Source: Caenorhabditis remanei (Eukaryota; Nematoda; Chromadorea; Rhabditida; Rhabditidae). Taken from it: a stretch of DNA of 64,000 bases. Position numbers and translations under genes: made by a program. Location: the NCBI RefSeq assembly GCF_010183535.1, contig NC_071328.1, positions 558,001 to 622,000 on the forward strand. Reading direction: 5' to 3'. The notes under the pieces were generated by a model. The model did no database searches, was not told the origin of the DNA, and saw only the letters and a program-made list of their open reading frames with translations. This document shows, one piece after another, positions 32,481 through 45,740 of the stretch; position 1 is the stretch's first letter; each line of letters starts with the position of its first letter.

Positions 32481-34900
32481 CTAAGCTCGAAACCTTAATT
32501 TCAGGTAGTAATCGCAAAATAGGAAATTTGGGGTCTTAGGACACCCAAAAACCTTCATTTTTGGCGTAGTAGTCCTAATTTTGACATTTTCCAATCGAAG
32601 AATTAAAAAATTTCGTTTTGAAGGTATCTTATGGATCACCCATAGTTTTTTCAGCAACATTTTGAGAGTTTTCGACTCAAAAAACGCAATATTGAGCTAA
32701 ACTTGATTCGAATAGTGAAAATCTCAGAAATTCTAATAATTTTAGGAAAAAGCGCAAAATTTTTGGAAACTAAAACCTCATGGATAGGTGAAATATCACA
32801 TTTTTAACTCTAAAATTGAGATTTTTAAGGTCAAAACAATAAATAGTAAGAAGAATTGCTAAATAACTGATTTTTTCCCTAAAAATTGCAATTTCACGTG
32901 CAAAAAAGCGATTTGAGAGCTTTTTTAAACTTGGAATAGTGGAAATCCGGAATTTTTCTGAAATTCAAAAAAACTTTCATTCCAGACAATGATTTTTTTG
33001 AAATTCCAGTTTTCCCCTATTCCTAGTTAACAAAACTCAAAAGTTTCGCTTTTTTCACTTAAAACCGCAATTTTAGGGCGAAAATCGTGCAAATTTTGAG
33101 CGCCTATCGGAAAATTTCCAGTACAAAGTACAAATTTTGTGTAAATTTGAAATCTTGAGAATTCTTCCAATCAGCTGCTCTAACAACTGCCTAATTAGTT
33201 GATAATTATTCAAAAAAAAAGCCCAAAAACTTCCCTTTCAAAACCGTCTACCCTAACTATGGCGAGTACGGCCAGTAAGATGAAAAATAGCTAAATAACT
33301 GATTTTTGCCCCAAAAATTGCAATTTTTAGTGCGAAAAATGCGAAATTTGAGAGTTGGAATAGTGGAAAACCTGAACTTTTCCAAAAATTCAAAAAATGA
33401 TGGAAACTTTGAGCGCCGATGGTTTAACAACTGCCTAATTAGTTGATAATTGTACAAAAAATCCCAAAATTTTCCCTAACCGTCCTCCTCTCCCTCTATG
33501 ACCAGTACCCGGCACCGACCGGTACCGGTGCCACCCGACATTGCATTTTTAGTAAGGGAGGGATGTTTGCTGGACAACAAAAAAAAGTGAATAAGATGGG
33601 AGGTGTAGTGGTGAGGGGATTGAAAGGGGGGAGGAGGAAGTGGGAGGACACATAAGTCAATCGATTATTTCTTGTTTCGCTTCATACTCGAACAATGACA
33701 CTCCCTGGCCACACACACACACTCTGTCTACTCTCTCTCTCTCTCTCGTCTCATTCCGAACCTGACCCCAACTGGGATTCGATATATATATTTAGGAGGG
33801 GGAGGGGAGACAGCTGTCACTTCTTACTTCTTCTTCTTCTTCTACTGCTTAATCATCATGTGGTAGAGAGAAATTGTGAATTATTTAGGGATTTTGGGGA
33901 GTTGGAAAGCTTAGCATCGTTATATCATATTTTCGATTGGTCCTAAGTTCTTATGGCCTCAGTTTGCACTAAAATCAGTGATCCCCATTTTTAGTGAAAA
34001 AAATGGATCAGTTTTGGCAAATATCAGAATTCTGATATAAACGCTGAAAGTTTTGGCCCTGACCCACTTTAAGAATTCCGATTTTTGTTCATTACCGTAA
34101 AACCTTCAATAGATATGCCCCCAGCACAGCCTATTAAAAAAAAGTTCTCAACAGACAAAATATAGCTGATTACTTATAAAATATTTCTTCAGTTGGCAAA
34201 CATTTGATAGCTCTCAACTCTTGCTACTGTGGGTACCTCTATTAGAGGTTTACGGTATTTTATATAGTCCCTCTTATAGTGTAGTCCTCACGCATCCGCA
34301 TCAAGATGTGCTAAAACCTAGCTTATGTCATATTGACAATGTACTCAGCTTGCACTAAGATCACCATTTTGGAAGTTTTCTGAAAAAATGGGGGTTTTTG
34401 CTTTAAAAGTTCGAAATTCTTAAGATTTTAGATAAAATATCCAACTTTATACCAAAACCCCTCAAGTGCAGGCAATGGCTCAAATCACCTCAAAAAAATT
34501 TCGCTTTGAGGTTTCGTATAGGTCACCCATCGGAGTATACCATATTTTGTGGTTTTTCGGCTGAAAAACCAAAAAAAACGAGCTAAACTTGGTTCAAATA
34601 GTGAGAATCTACTAATTTTAGAATAAGTTGAAAATTTTCGAACTTAAGAACTAAAACCTCATAGATAGGTGAAATACCACTTTTTGACTCGAAAATTGGG
34701 ATTATTAAGGAAAAAACCCTTGATTTTGAGCTAAAACTAGTCTAGGTAGTAAGGAATAGCGCGAAATTCAAATTTTCTCACAGAGACCCTCCACTTAAGG
34801 TCTATCGGGTTCCTAGTTGCTCAGAAAGTTGAAAAATGGCTAATTAAGTGATCTTTTCTCCTAAAATTGCGATTTTCAGTGCGAAAATGCGAAGTTTAAG
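32480..34900. repeat. Degenerate large-scale duplications in the intergenic region
   Basis: The word order ACTAAAACCTCATGGATAGG, GGTGAAATATCAC, GAGATTTTTAAGG (about 32765-32830) recurs at about 34645-34710. TAACAACTGCCTAATTAGTT occurs at about 33180 and 33425, each preceded by CTAAATAACTGATTTTT. This suggests old tandem duplications of 300-1900 bp. In between is a CT/CA-rich block (33690-33850) but no coding region. Confidence 0.5.
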
Positions 34901-35339
34901 AGTTTTACTAACTTGGTATAGTGCAAAGTTAGTTCACCAGCACCTACTTTGGGATCTTAGGACGCAAGGAAAGAAGCCATTTAAAATTTTTTTAAAATTT
35001 CTGATTTCTGCTAGTCTTTTCATGGTTTTCATATGGTTAGTGGAAATTTCTAGAATTTTTTGAATAGGGTGTTCTAAATGCAGATATTTTGACACCTAAT
35101 GTACCGATGCCGGTCTACCTCAACTAGTCTACTGAACAATGCAAACATAATTAATGTAAGTAAGGTCATGAGAAGTGAGCTTAGAAAAGAAGAAAGCCTC
35201 TTTTAGACAGGAGAAAATGGACATTTTTGATCCCAAATTCTCTGAAATAGCGTTTTTATTATTTGGATGACTCAATTTAAAGTACATCATAACTACAATT
35301 CTAGTAGTCATGATGTACGTTCAGAGTTCATTGCGTAAA

Positions 35340-36012
35340 ACTATTTAGAATTTATATTTTTCTGGTAGATCAACCCGAGATCTTCATTTTTGTAATTAAA
35401 AATTTTCCGGTAGCTCCGCCCATTTTTGAGATGTGCGCCTTTAAAGACGTCCTACCTTTGAAGGCGCATATCTCAAAACTCTGCAGAACTATCGAAAAGT
35501 TGTCAACTACAAAAATGAAGATCTAGGTCAGATCTACCAGAAAAATATAAATTTGGTACAGTTTGGGACAAAATGTGACACCAAGGGGACATTATAAAAA
35601 AAAAGTCGAAAAAAAATAGATGGTGACACCTCAAGCAGACAAGTAGATCACAATGCGCGTTCTAATTCGAAAGAATGCGATAGGTGCGGAAACAAGGTCA
35701 GTAACAGTTGGATATGAGAATCCTATTCACTTTTTAGGTTAGTATAGCCGGGATATCGGAGTGTCGTTTGATGATAGTCACTAGGGAGAAAGTCGGAAAC
35801 CTTTAAGAGGTCTTAGCTCATTTAAAGCTCGATCTGTCAGTTCTGAATTAAAAAAGTCAGTTTGGTAGACCAAAAACAGGGCTACATTTTTGTAGTTGAA
35901 AATTTTCCGGTAGCTCCGCCCCCTTTTGAGATATGCGCTTTTTTTTAGTAAAGGCGCATATCTCGAAGACCTACATAGCTATCTAAGAGCTGTCAATTGC
36001 AAAACGTTCGAG
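35340..36012. mobile_element. Family A copies
   Basis: One complete copy (35340-35600, almost no loop) and one pair of arms (35865-36012) enclosing only a T-run. Confidence 0.7.
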
Positions 36013-37300
36013 AATTTTTTTTTGAATTATTACCAACTCTAGGTAACTATAAAATAATTAACCCAGAATTTTTTGAATTTTTGGAAATTTCATTCAAAAA
36101 TCCCAAAATTCCCCAAAAATTCTGGGTAAAAGTGGGCGTGGCCTACGGTTGGAATCTAACAAGATGATGTGGTGGGGGGAGGAGTGAAGGGACCGCCCGA
36201 GCTTTCTTTGGGACGCCTCAAAAATCAATGCACACAACACCGCTCACTCCCCCCCCCCCCCCTTTTCTCTCTCTCTCTCTTTCTTTCGGACGGAAAGGAG
36301 ACACAAACTGCAAAAGAACTGCAAAAACCACCCAAGTAGCCAAGGAGAGAGATGAGGAGGCGACAGAGAGATTAGTGAAAATGTGAGAAAAGCGTTTCTA
36401 AAATATAAAAAAAAGAAATAAAAAGGTTTTGGCCAGGGGGTGGGGTCGAACCAGGGACCCTCGGGGCCAGCGGGTGGGAGACAAAAGTGTCAAAAGCGTT
36501 ACCGATTGCGCCAAAGGTGCACACACCATGTCGATGGCGCCAGGGTGGTGATAAGAGTGGTGGTGGGCGACTAATTTGAGGAATGTTAGAATTTTTTAAT
36601 TGAGGAAAAAAAATTTTCTAAAAAAAACTAATTGCATATTCTGTGCCAAAAAAAGGAAGAGAGTCCCGTCCGTATGTGTCTTGTGAGTTAGTCCACATAC
36701 ACACATATTGGGGGAAGGAAGATACGAAAAAAGAAAGAAAAGGAGGGAGAGAGAGAGAGAGAGAAAAGGGTTTGTTTGTCATTTCAGAATCAATAATCAT
36801 CTGCTGCTGCGTCCGTCTTCTCTCGTGTCACCACTTTAACAAGGAGGTCACATAACATACGAACATCCCCAGAAAGTTCCAAAAAAATTCGGAAAAATAT
36901 GAATCTTTTGGGGGAAAATTTGAGAAGTGGGCGTGGTCTAAGGCTCCGCCCATTTTTGGGGGAGGGGTCAAATCTGTGAATGAAGAAGACTCTTGGGTGA
37001 TGGACGGTCTGAAAATAAGAAAAATTAATGAAAAGTTTAGAAACGGAAAACTGCAATAAAAGGGGCGGAGCTTGGACGAATGTTTGGAAAAGATAAGATT
37101 TCGCGATGAGACCCAAAAAACTTGAAATAAAATGGGAAAAGAGGAAAAAGAAACTGTTTTTTGACTAAAAAATCGCAAAAATTCGAAAATCTGTCGGATT
37201 TATAGAAAATAGCAACTTTTAAGAAATTCTGAAAATTTGGTGATAACTTAAACTATGTAGTTCTAGTTCCAGAACTCATTATGTTGTCAATTCTTATTCA
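36012..37300. other. Gene-poor stretch with C-run, purine tracts and a tRNA-like sequence
   Basis: C14 near 36249, (CT)n to 36290, GAGAGA tract at 36750-36770, and short open frames of low complexity. Only the tRNA-like sequence at 36430 has structure. Confidence 0.5.
36430..36520 (-). pseudogene. tRNA-like sequence with an enlarged middle
   Basis: Minus strand: TTTGGCGCAATCGGTAACGC (good A box), CCCTGGTTCGACCCCACC (good B box). The 46 nt between them are longer than in an ordinary tRNA and include a direct repeat TTTTGACACTTTTG, so it may have a long variable arm or an insertion. Confidence 0.5.
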
Positions 37301-37925
37301 AAACATTTTGAAACTATATTTTTCTGATAGACCAAGTCAAGGGCTACATTTTTGTAGTTGACAACTTTTTGATAGCTCCGCCCACTTTTGAGATATGCGC
37401 CGTAAATAAAGACAGTCTAAGGTGCCCCTCAGGTAAATGAACCCAAGTTTAAAGGCATATATATCTCAAAAGTGTGCGGAGCAATCAAAAAGATGTCAAT
37501 TACAAAAATGAAGATCTTGACATGATCTACCAAAGTAATATAAGTTTTAAACAAAATGGGACAAAAGGTAACACCAAGAAGATATTGTAAACTTTCAACA
37601 CTCAAAAGGTCTTTCTTTCTGTAAACTTGAAAATAATCACCTGTGAAAGTCCGTTTTGGCCCCAAGTTTAGATGTAACTAGTTTGAGTTTATACTTTTTT
37701 GTAGACCAAGTCAAGGGCTATATTTTTGTAGTTGACAACTTTCTGATAGCTATTCACGCTTTTGAGATATGCGCCTTTAAAGACAGACTACCTAAAGTGC
37801 CGCTGAGTAAGAGAAACCCAATTTTAAAGCCGCATATTTCAAAAGCGTGAAGCGCTATCAAAAAGTTGTCAACTACAAAAATGAAGGTCTATATTTGAAC
37901 TATCCAACCATATTAAATTAAGTAC
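37300..37925. mobile_element. Two family A copies
   Basis: 37300-37590 and 37660-37925, each with both GTAGTTGACAACTTT and its inverse. The second loop has no CTGCGTCTC motif. Confidence 0.7.
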
Positions 37926-38444
37926 AATTTACCAAAACCTGACACGGGCTCTCAAACATGAACGCGTTCCTTAACATTTTCTAAAAATTACATTGTCATT
38001 TTCCCCTAGCGATCATTTCATAGATACTGACCAAACACTCCTTTTTTCTTATTCCTCTAACTCCAAAGTACCCTCAGTTATGTGTTTCGAAACGTTTCGT
38101 TTTGAAAAAAAAGAAGAAGAAATTGAGGAGGGAACTGTAAATAAATGTGTGTGCTTGCTATGTACATAATTCAAACAAAAAGGAACTGGAAAACGACCTG
38201 TTGAAATAAGAGAGAGGTGGGGTGACGTACATTGCAGAAATTTATAGTTTTTTGCAAAAAATTTTGAAATTCTATGTCACATTTTCTGTGAGGATCATGA
38301 AGAAGAGAATGTTCCGGAAAACGCGTCTAAGGCGCGCCAGCTTTGGTAGCATGGAAAATAGAGAAATGTTATCAACTAACTGTCTAGAAACAGAGAAATG
38401 TCAAAAAGTCCAAAAGTAGTGATTTTGGAAAAAAAAATATGATC

Positions 38445-38925
38445 GAACTTTGACATGTTCCCCTGGTGCCACTTTTTATGCCATTTTACCTAAATTTATA
38501 TTTTTATAGTAGATCAAGTCTTTAACTACATTTTTTTAGTTAACCGTTTTTTCATAACTCCACCCACTTTTGAGATATGCGCCTTTAAAGATGGCCACCA
38601 GAAAGGAAGGAAGGGGGAGAGACGCAGAGAAGCGCAACTTTAAAGGCTCATAACTCAAAGGTGGGAGGAGCTATCAACAAGTTGTCAACTACAAAAATGA
38701 ACATCTTGACGTGATGTATCAGAAAAATATAAAGTTAAAACATTTTCATTTGAAAATAATAGCGTGACGGTGTCTCAAACTTTTGTTTAATAGGAGCACC
38801 TTTGGTATCCATTTTCCAGCAACCAATCTATAAAGGCGCATATCTCAAAAGTGGGAGGAGCTATCAGAAAGTTGTCAATAAGAAAAATGTAGTTCTAGAC
38901 TTGTTCTATCAGAAAAATATACACT
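38445..38925. mobile_element. Family A copies
   Basis: Copy 38445-38735 begins GACATGTTCCCCTGGTGCCA and its loop has GAGAGACGCAGAGAAGCG; a right-arm fragment follows at 38820-38925. Confidence 0.7.
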
Positions 38926-39394
38926 CAGATTCATTTAGTCAAAAAATCTCTATACGAGCCCTACTCAAAAAGTGATCCCCCAACAGGAACACCAAACGGA
39001 AATTCAAAAAAAAAAGGCGCGGGAAGATTCCTCTCTCCAAAAACAATTCCTTGTCGAGTAGTATTATAATGTGACAGTTGGTTGGGAGGGGTTGCCAGTG
39101 ATTCAAAAAAAGAGAAAAAGGGGGGATGGGAGGAGGGCCACGGGGAAGGAGTGAGGAGAGGAACTGCAAATTTATGGTGTATACGAAGAGGAGGAGGCGG
39201 CCATTCGGATATGAGTGTTGGGTTAACGATGGAAACAAAAAATTGGAAGGAGAAGGTCATATATTTGGGGTTGGTAGAGAAATGAGTTTCAAGAAAAAAC
39301 TATAAATAGCAGGTTCCGTCATAAAAAATTACTTGAAAAAATAAAAAATGTGTCTTCAACCAAGTTTTGGGAAAATCGTCATGATGTCCTGTCC

Positions 39395-40035
39395 CGCTAT
39401 AATTAGCTCAAACTTATATTTTTCTGGTAGACTAAGCCTAGCTCTTCATTTTTGTAATTGACAACTTTTTGATAGCTCCGCCCACTTTTGAGATATGCAC
39501 CTATAATGGTAGGTCGCCTAGAACAGCGACTTTGCGGTTGTTATCTTTAAAGACGTATATCTGAAAAGTACGCGGAGCTATCAAAAACGTCACTACTATG
39601 AACATGTAGCCCTGTTCTTGTTGTACAAAATTAGTGTAAGTTCAAAAAAATTGAATAAAATAGAACGGTGTTACGAGCTGACAAAGTTACACTCACCAAA
39701 ATACACTGTAGAGTGCAATCGCTCATTTTTTAAAGACGTATATCTCAAAAGCAGGCGAAGTTATCAAAATGTTGTCAACTACAAAAATAAAGCCCATGAC
39801 TCAGCCTACTAGAATAATATAAATTTATGATATTCTAAGCTAAGCCTGATACCGTAACTATCTGTCAAACTCCACCTCTCACCGTCACTGTCCCGTGCGT
39901 AAACTGTTTGATACCTAACTTTAAAGGCGTATATCTTAAAATTCTGCATAGCTATAAAAAAGTTGTCAACTACAAAAATGAAGCCCATAACATGATCTAC
40001 CTGAAAAATGTAAATTCAATGTGTTTAGAATAAAG
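39395..40035. mobile_element. Family A cluster
   Basis: Arms at 39410-39510, 39545-39620, 39730-39830 and 39915-40020 in alternating orientation, strongly diverged. Confidence 0.6.
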
Positions 40036-41244
40036 TGGACTGTCGTAACTACCTGCTAAAGTTAGCTATTTGTTGAAGTTGGCAAAAACTTGAAAAACTT
40101 TGAATGTCTCAAAATTTTTCTTTAAAAAATGGAAATTTGAAGAGACAACTAATGTCTCACAGGACAAACATAGAAAAATAAACACTTTCAAGTAAAATGT
40201 GGGCGGAGCTTCCTATTTTGTGGGCCTTTTGTGGGCGTGGCTTAAGGGAACTATCTTAATTTCTCATTTTTCACTCGCTAATTTCATAATTTCCCGGTCA
40301 AAATCTTTTAATTTCTCAAAAATTTCGCGATAATTTGTTATAAAGAGGAGAGAGAAAAAGAGGAGGAGAAAAAGAAGATCATCATCACATGATATATGTA
40401 TATAATGTTCGTGCATTTCGGTTTGTGAGTGAGTGAGTGATAGAGGAGAGAGACGCAGAGAAATGAGAGAAACAAATACTCAAACATATTTTCAGTTCCT
40501 GTGTTTGCTACATGTTTTTGTGTTGATTAGTCACATTTTCCATTTTTTCCAAAAAATCATGGATCAGGAGGCGCCACCCCTCAAAAACACCAAGCTCCTC
40601 ACCGCTCTCTCACCCTTATTCTAAAGTGTAAGCGTGTGGCCGACTGGGTTACGCGCTCGGCTTTTGCGAGGAGCGACTGGGGTTCGTGTCTGCCCCCGGG
40701 TCGTCACTCTTTTTTTTTCTTTTTTGGTTTTTGTTAAGTGGCTATAATTTATTCCAGGCATTCTAAGAGTGCCGTATGACGTCAAAGGAGACCCTTTATG
40801 AATCATAGACTTATGGAGCAGATGACCAAACAAGTTTTTATGTAAATGTTACCCGTTGAGAGAGGATTAGAATTAGAGAAAAACCAACGGGAAAATGACC
40901 TGATTCATTTGAAAAAGAGAAAAGAAGAAGACGATTCAGAAGAGAGTGTTGTAATATCTAGATGATGAGATAAGGGAGGGGGGAATTGAATGGGAAGGAG
41001 AGGAATGTGGGAATGGATAAGAATATTGATTGAAATTTATGTTTTGATTTTAAAAAATTTGAATACCTGTGATAGTCAGAGAAAAGAAAAAAGGAGAAAG
41101 TAGTTAAAATTATTCACAAATTATTTCGCACGATGTTTTGCAAAAATGAATAAAAAATTCAGTTTTTTTAATTGAGAAATTGGAAAAAGTGACATACTTT
41201 CAAAGCCCGTCTCTAGGTCCTTGTCTAATCAAATTGACTAAAAA
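40036..41244. other. Intergenic stretch with a micro-ORF and a tRNA-like sequence
   Basis: GA-rich DNA with GAGAGACGCAGAGAAATG at 40447. The ATG at 40559 opens 21 codons beginning MDQEAPPLKNTKLLTAL and ending TAA at 40624, in unusually GC-rich sequence. The following donor-like GTAAGC lies after the stop. Otherwise nothing is recognised. Confidence 0.45.
40633..40708 (+). pseudogene. tRNA-like sequence (Leu/Ser-type A box) with T-run
   Basis: GTGTGGCCGACTGGGTTACG resembles a class II tRNA D arm; CTCG/CGAG flanks GCTTTTG; GGGGTTCGTGTCTGCCCC forms a T arm with a 10-nt loop instead of 7. A T9 tract follows at 40710-40718. The acceptor stem is not convincing. Confidence 0.5.
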
Positions 41245-41835
41245 TAATTATTTTCTAATAGATCATGTCATGCGATTTATTTTTGTAGTTGATAACTTTT
41301 CAATAGCTCTGCGGGCTTTTGAGATATCCGGTTTTAAAGTAAGGTGCCTAAAAACCAGAAAAAGTACGTACGTGAACTCGAGGTCCGGTTGCCGGATTAG
41401 ACTAAATTCAAATTAGTTGGTAATTATATTATTCTGGTAGATCACGTCAAGATCTTCAATTTTATAGTTTACAATTTTTTGATAGCTATTCACGCTGTCG
41501 AGATATGCGCCTTTAAAGATAGCTACCTAAAAACGCACGCAATATTTTTAAAGGCGCACATCTCAAAAGCCTGCGTAGCTACCAAAAAAATGTAAACTGC
41601 AAATTTGAAGATCTCGGCGTGATCTACCAGAATAATATAATTACCAACAAATTTGAATTCAGTCTAATACCGTAACCAGATCTCAAAATTCACGTACACA
41701 CTTTTTCTAGTTTTTAGGTACCTCATTTTAAAGGTGCATATCTCAAAAGTGGGCGGAGCTATCAAAAAGTGGACAGCTACAAAAATAAAGCCCATGAAAT
41801 GATCTCTTAGAAAAGTATAAATTTAATATATCTAG
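41245..41835. mobile_element. Family A cluster
   Basis: Arms at 41255-41340, 41435-41525, 41545-41650 and 41725-41835 in alternating orientation. Confidence 0.6.
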
Positions 41836-42470
41836 AATAAAATGGACTGACGCAATTACATGTGAATGTTAGCTATTTGTTCAAGTTGGCAAAAACTTAG
41901 AAAATGTTGAATGTCTTCATAGTTTTCTAAAACCAAAGTATTTAAAGACGGGATTCTAAAAATGATCATTGGGATTTGGTGACATGGTGATTGAGAAGGT
42001 GTTTGTGTCAAAAAATATATAACAATTCTGATTCCAAAAATTTCCAACTATACAACAAAATGTTCGGAAAAACATACAAACTCTGCGTCTCTCTCTCTCT
42101 GTCTCAGGGAGGAGAAAAGATAAAAACGGAAGTAGTGACTTGGAAACAAAAGGAATCGAAGGAGGAGAAGCATTTCAGAAGATGTGAACAAGAAAAGAGA
42201 GAGAGAGTGAGAGACGCAGACATACGGACAGAAAGTTCTCTCCGTCCGCAAACAACACGTGGAACCACCCTCAGTATTCGAAATGAAAAATAATAAAATT
42301 TTGGGGAAATTTTTTAAAATTTCATAGGTATAGAGTTCCTTTTATCAAGTATCACAATACTTATTAATTTTTTGAAACAGGTCAAAAAGGGGGCGTGGCT
42401 TAAATGACGTAGAAATTTAAAGAAAATGAAGAAAAGGAGGAGGGACGGGAGGAAGCACTCAAACTCAACA

Positions 42471-42501
42471 GACACACACACACACACACATACACTCACA
42501 C
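42471..42501. repeat. (CA)n microsatellite
   Basis: ACACACACACACACACACAC followed by CATACACTCACACACAG. Confidence 0.9.
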
Positions 42502-42869
42502 ACAGGGAATAGACACAAACTGAGTTGAGATGTGAAGGCGATATGTAATGTCAATAAACGGAAAACGGGACGGGCGGTGTGGAGATGGTGATGGGCCAGA
42601 TGGGCGGTATGGAACACTTTGAAAATTTGGGGAAATTTTGAGGTGGGATTCTGAGATTCCGTCACAATATAGTGTTTTGTTGTGAAAATTCAGGTGACCC
42701 GATCATGTTATGGAGGCTCCGCCTACTTTTGCATAAAATAGTTGGCAAAAAATATTTTTTTTTTACTGAAAATGGTAATAGAAGTTACAAATGACACATC
42801 CGTGATTCTTCAAAATTTGGATAACTTCGAGATCCCGTCGTGGTGCAACCCTATTATCTAGCATGTTGA

Positions 42870-43160
42870 ATTTTACATTTTTTAAATAGAGCAAATCTTG
42901 GACTACATTTTTGTAGTTGGCCACTTTTTGATAGCACCGCCCACTTTTGAGTTAATCGCTTTGGAAGATAGCCATTTTCAAGTTTACTAAACATGGGATT
43001 GAATTCGACTCGTCCTGTTAGTGTCACATCTTGTCCCAAATGTCTCAAATTTATATTTCTCAGATAGAACAAGTCTAGTGCTACATTTTTGTAGTTGACA
43101 ACTTATTGATAGTTTGCCAAGTTTTCGAGATATGCGTCTTTTAGGATGGTAATCTCAAGG
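42870..43160. mobile_element. Diverged family A copies
   Basis: Two arms in the same orientation with GTAGTTGGCCACTTTTTGAT and GTAGTTGACAACTTATTGAT; the right arms are missing. Confidence 0.55.
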
Positions 43161-43281
43161 CGGAGGAAACTATGATAAAGTTGGACAGAAGGGTTTTGCA
43201 TAGGAAAATTGTTAACTTTAGAAAGGAACTTGCAAGGATTTTAATTAAGTTTATGAGTTTTGACTAGGATGTCAATGATTT

Positions 43282-43690
43282 GGCTCCGGGACATTTCGCA
43301 GCCAGACGTTTCGCAGCCATGAGCTCCACAGCCTGAATTCTCCCGTTTTTTCAGTGATAGTTGGACTTTTTCAGATAATTTATTGTTAGAGAAGTCGATA
43401 AGAACATTTTTTTGTAGTTTTGATAAAAGGGACCATGAAAATTCTTCTAACTTTTTGGTTTTACGTCTAGTTCTACGAGAATAACAATTTTCTGTGTTTT
43501 TCAAAAAAAAAATTCAGTTTTTGGGCAAAATTTCTCGTGGTCCATTTTATCAAAATTACAAAAAATGTTCTATTTGACTTCTCTAACAATAAATTATCTG
43601 AAAAAGTCAAATTATCACTGAGAAAACGGGAGCATTGAGGCTGTGGAGCTCATGGCTGCGAAACGTCTGGCTGCGAAATGTCCCGGAGCC
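43282..43690. mobile_element. hAT-like MITE with GGCTCCGGGACATTTCGCAG ends
   Basis: 409-bp inverted repeat with arms of about 165 bp; the ends contain GCAGCCAGACGTTTCGCAGC. Exact 8-bp duplication AATGATTT at 43274-43281 and 43691-43698. The middle has a 27-codon Lys/Arg-rich frame, not a protein I recognise. Confidence 0.85.
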
Positions 43691-43806
43691 AATGATTTAA
43701 ATTATCAGGAAGTGGAAAACCAAGAACTAATAATGTAATACAACAGCTAAGGTAGAAACCGTTCTAATAAGATTTAGGATAAAACTTTTAAACGATAACT
43801 TAGATG

Positions 43807-43955
43807 ACAATAAGCTTGCAAACCGGGCCGGCGCGTAACTCGCGTCAAACTCAAAATTATAAGCTGAAAATTATACTAAAATGTAGATCTCGACAAGTTC
43901 TATCTCCGTGACCCACTACGGGCCGGATGGCTATTCGTTATTGTGCCACGGGCCA
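43807..43955. mobile_element. Family C half element
   Basis: Begins GCTTGCAAACCGGGCCGGCG and breaks off after GCCACGGGCC. Confidence 0.7.
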
Positions 43956-45114
43956 AGAATACTCCAGTAAATAAGTAATGAGCGAATACAAGGGGTTATT
44001 ACCATTCAAAACACAACAATAGGCAGCAACAGCAGGTGTGAACCAGCAGGAAGGTACCGTTTTTATGTTTGTTAGGGGATGAGAACGTGTCGGTTGGACA
44101 GAGGCGGGGGACTATCAAAAAGAAAGGAAAAAGACGGGATGTTTGTGCAGAGGAGGTCGGAATGCTCTATGTAGGCTCTAGGCTTTAGTTGTTAGAGTGT
44201 ACATTAGAGGAAGCTAAGCGGATTCTGAAAATGCAGAAGCTCATTTTACAGAAGCTTTACGTGTAGAAAAACCAAAACTGTAGGCTGCCAGAGTGATACC
44301 AGTAGTTATCTAGGAAAGGTCGTGGATTCTGTTTAGAGTTGTGGTTCGTGACGTATATCATTGGAAAGCTGAGAAAATGCTGATTCCAAATATGTGTTCA
44401 GTTTTTGCCATCGAGGTCTGGTATTCGAGAAAATTCAGGTCAAAGTTCGAACCGTTGACGAATAGGTAGGCTCTAGATCGGAGTGGAGGTCAAAGAGATT
44501 GCTGACTAGCTGATGTTAAGAGGATTCTAAAAATGCTGTCAAATTCTGAAATTTTTCAAAAGAATCTTTAAAAAATGAGCTTCTAGTGATTTCAAATCAG
44601 AAAATGTCGCCAGGACAAAAAAAACCCGCCAAAACATATTCAAATGGACCGCCCATGTTTTCCCTGAAGATCAATAGTGCGTGACGATATATCGGAACAG
44701 CTGCAATTAGGAAACTGCCTCTTCTCCCTCCCATCTTTTTCTCCAAGGGTGACATGTCTTTGGATACAAAAAGAGAGAGAGAGAGAGTAAGAGACACAGA
44801 CACTGATAGACCAAATTTATTACCTTTTTCTTTTTCTCTTTGAATGAGGGGGACTGTATGCACTTAAGAGAAGAAGGGGGTAATAAATATGTGGGGGGAT
44901 GAGCAGAAAAAGGTCAACAGATGAGTGGAATTTATTGAATTTGAAAATTTGGAGGGCTAGAGATACTGAAGATCGGTTTAGATCGACAAGTGTGGAAAAC
45001 ACGTCGGAAAAAGCGTCAGAAAAATAAGAAAAATTAGAAGGTTCTGTTGAAGAAAAAAAAAGAAGAGATATTTGAGATTATACCGAAATTTATATACTTT
45101 ATTCCACCCTAAGC
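43956..45114. other. Spacer with family D half and a coding-like exon
   Basis: 44312-44480 is a family D left half (GGAAAGCTGAGAAAATGCTG). 44604-44676 is an ATG-initiated open segment beginning MSPGQKKPAKTYSNGPPM and ending at a possible GTGCGT donor; no acceptor partner was found. Confidence 0.45.
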
Positions 45115-45740
45115 TTGAAATGTTCCATATTTATATTTTTCAAGTTGGGCATGTCTAAAGCTACATTTTTGTAGTTGACAATTTTTTTCAAGCTCTTCAG
45201 GCTTTTGAGATGTGCGTCTTTAAAATATGGTGCCTGACACAAAGAGCGCTCTCGAAATTCTTATGTGGAGGTGAAGAACCGGTTACGGTATTAGGCAAAA
45301 CTGTAATTTGTTGAAATTTATATTATTACTGTAGAACACTTTAAAGTCTTCACTTTTACACTTGACAACTTTTTGATAGCTCTGCAGGCTTTTGAGATAT
45401 GCGTCAAGGAAGATAGACATATGAAAATTTGACTTCAGAATTCAGATTTTCAGATTTTTTGGAAAACTAGGATTATTATGCAATCTGAAAATAGGCAATT
45501 GGAATACGTTGGGTATTTTGATGAAAACCAATTACATTGTGGACATCCGGACACAAGGGTTAACAGACAGACGTCATCGAAGATTACTGTTTAGAAATCA
45601 CAGGAATATCCATATAATATGTTCTAAATGTTTTGTACAATTACACTTTTCTGCTAGATCAGGTCTCATTTTCCATTTTTGTAGTTGACAACTTTTTGAT
45701 AGCTCTGTAGGCTTTTGAGGTATGCGTCAATGAAGATAAG
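45115..45740. mobile_element. Diverged family A arms
   Basis: Arms near 45160-45220, 45345-45415 and 45675-45735, all in one orientation. Confidence 0.55.

Noticed and set aside
40559..40624. Micro-ORF MDQEAPPLKNTK... as a gene
   Set aside because: Only 21 codons, with the stop before the only nearby donor; no supporting exon.
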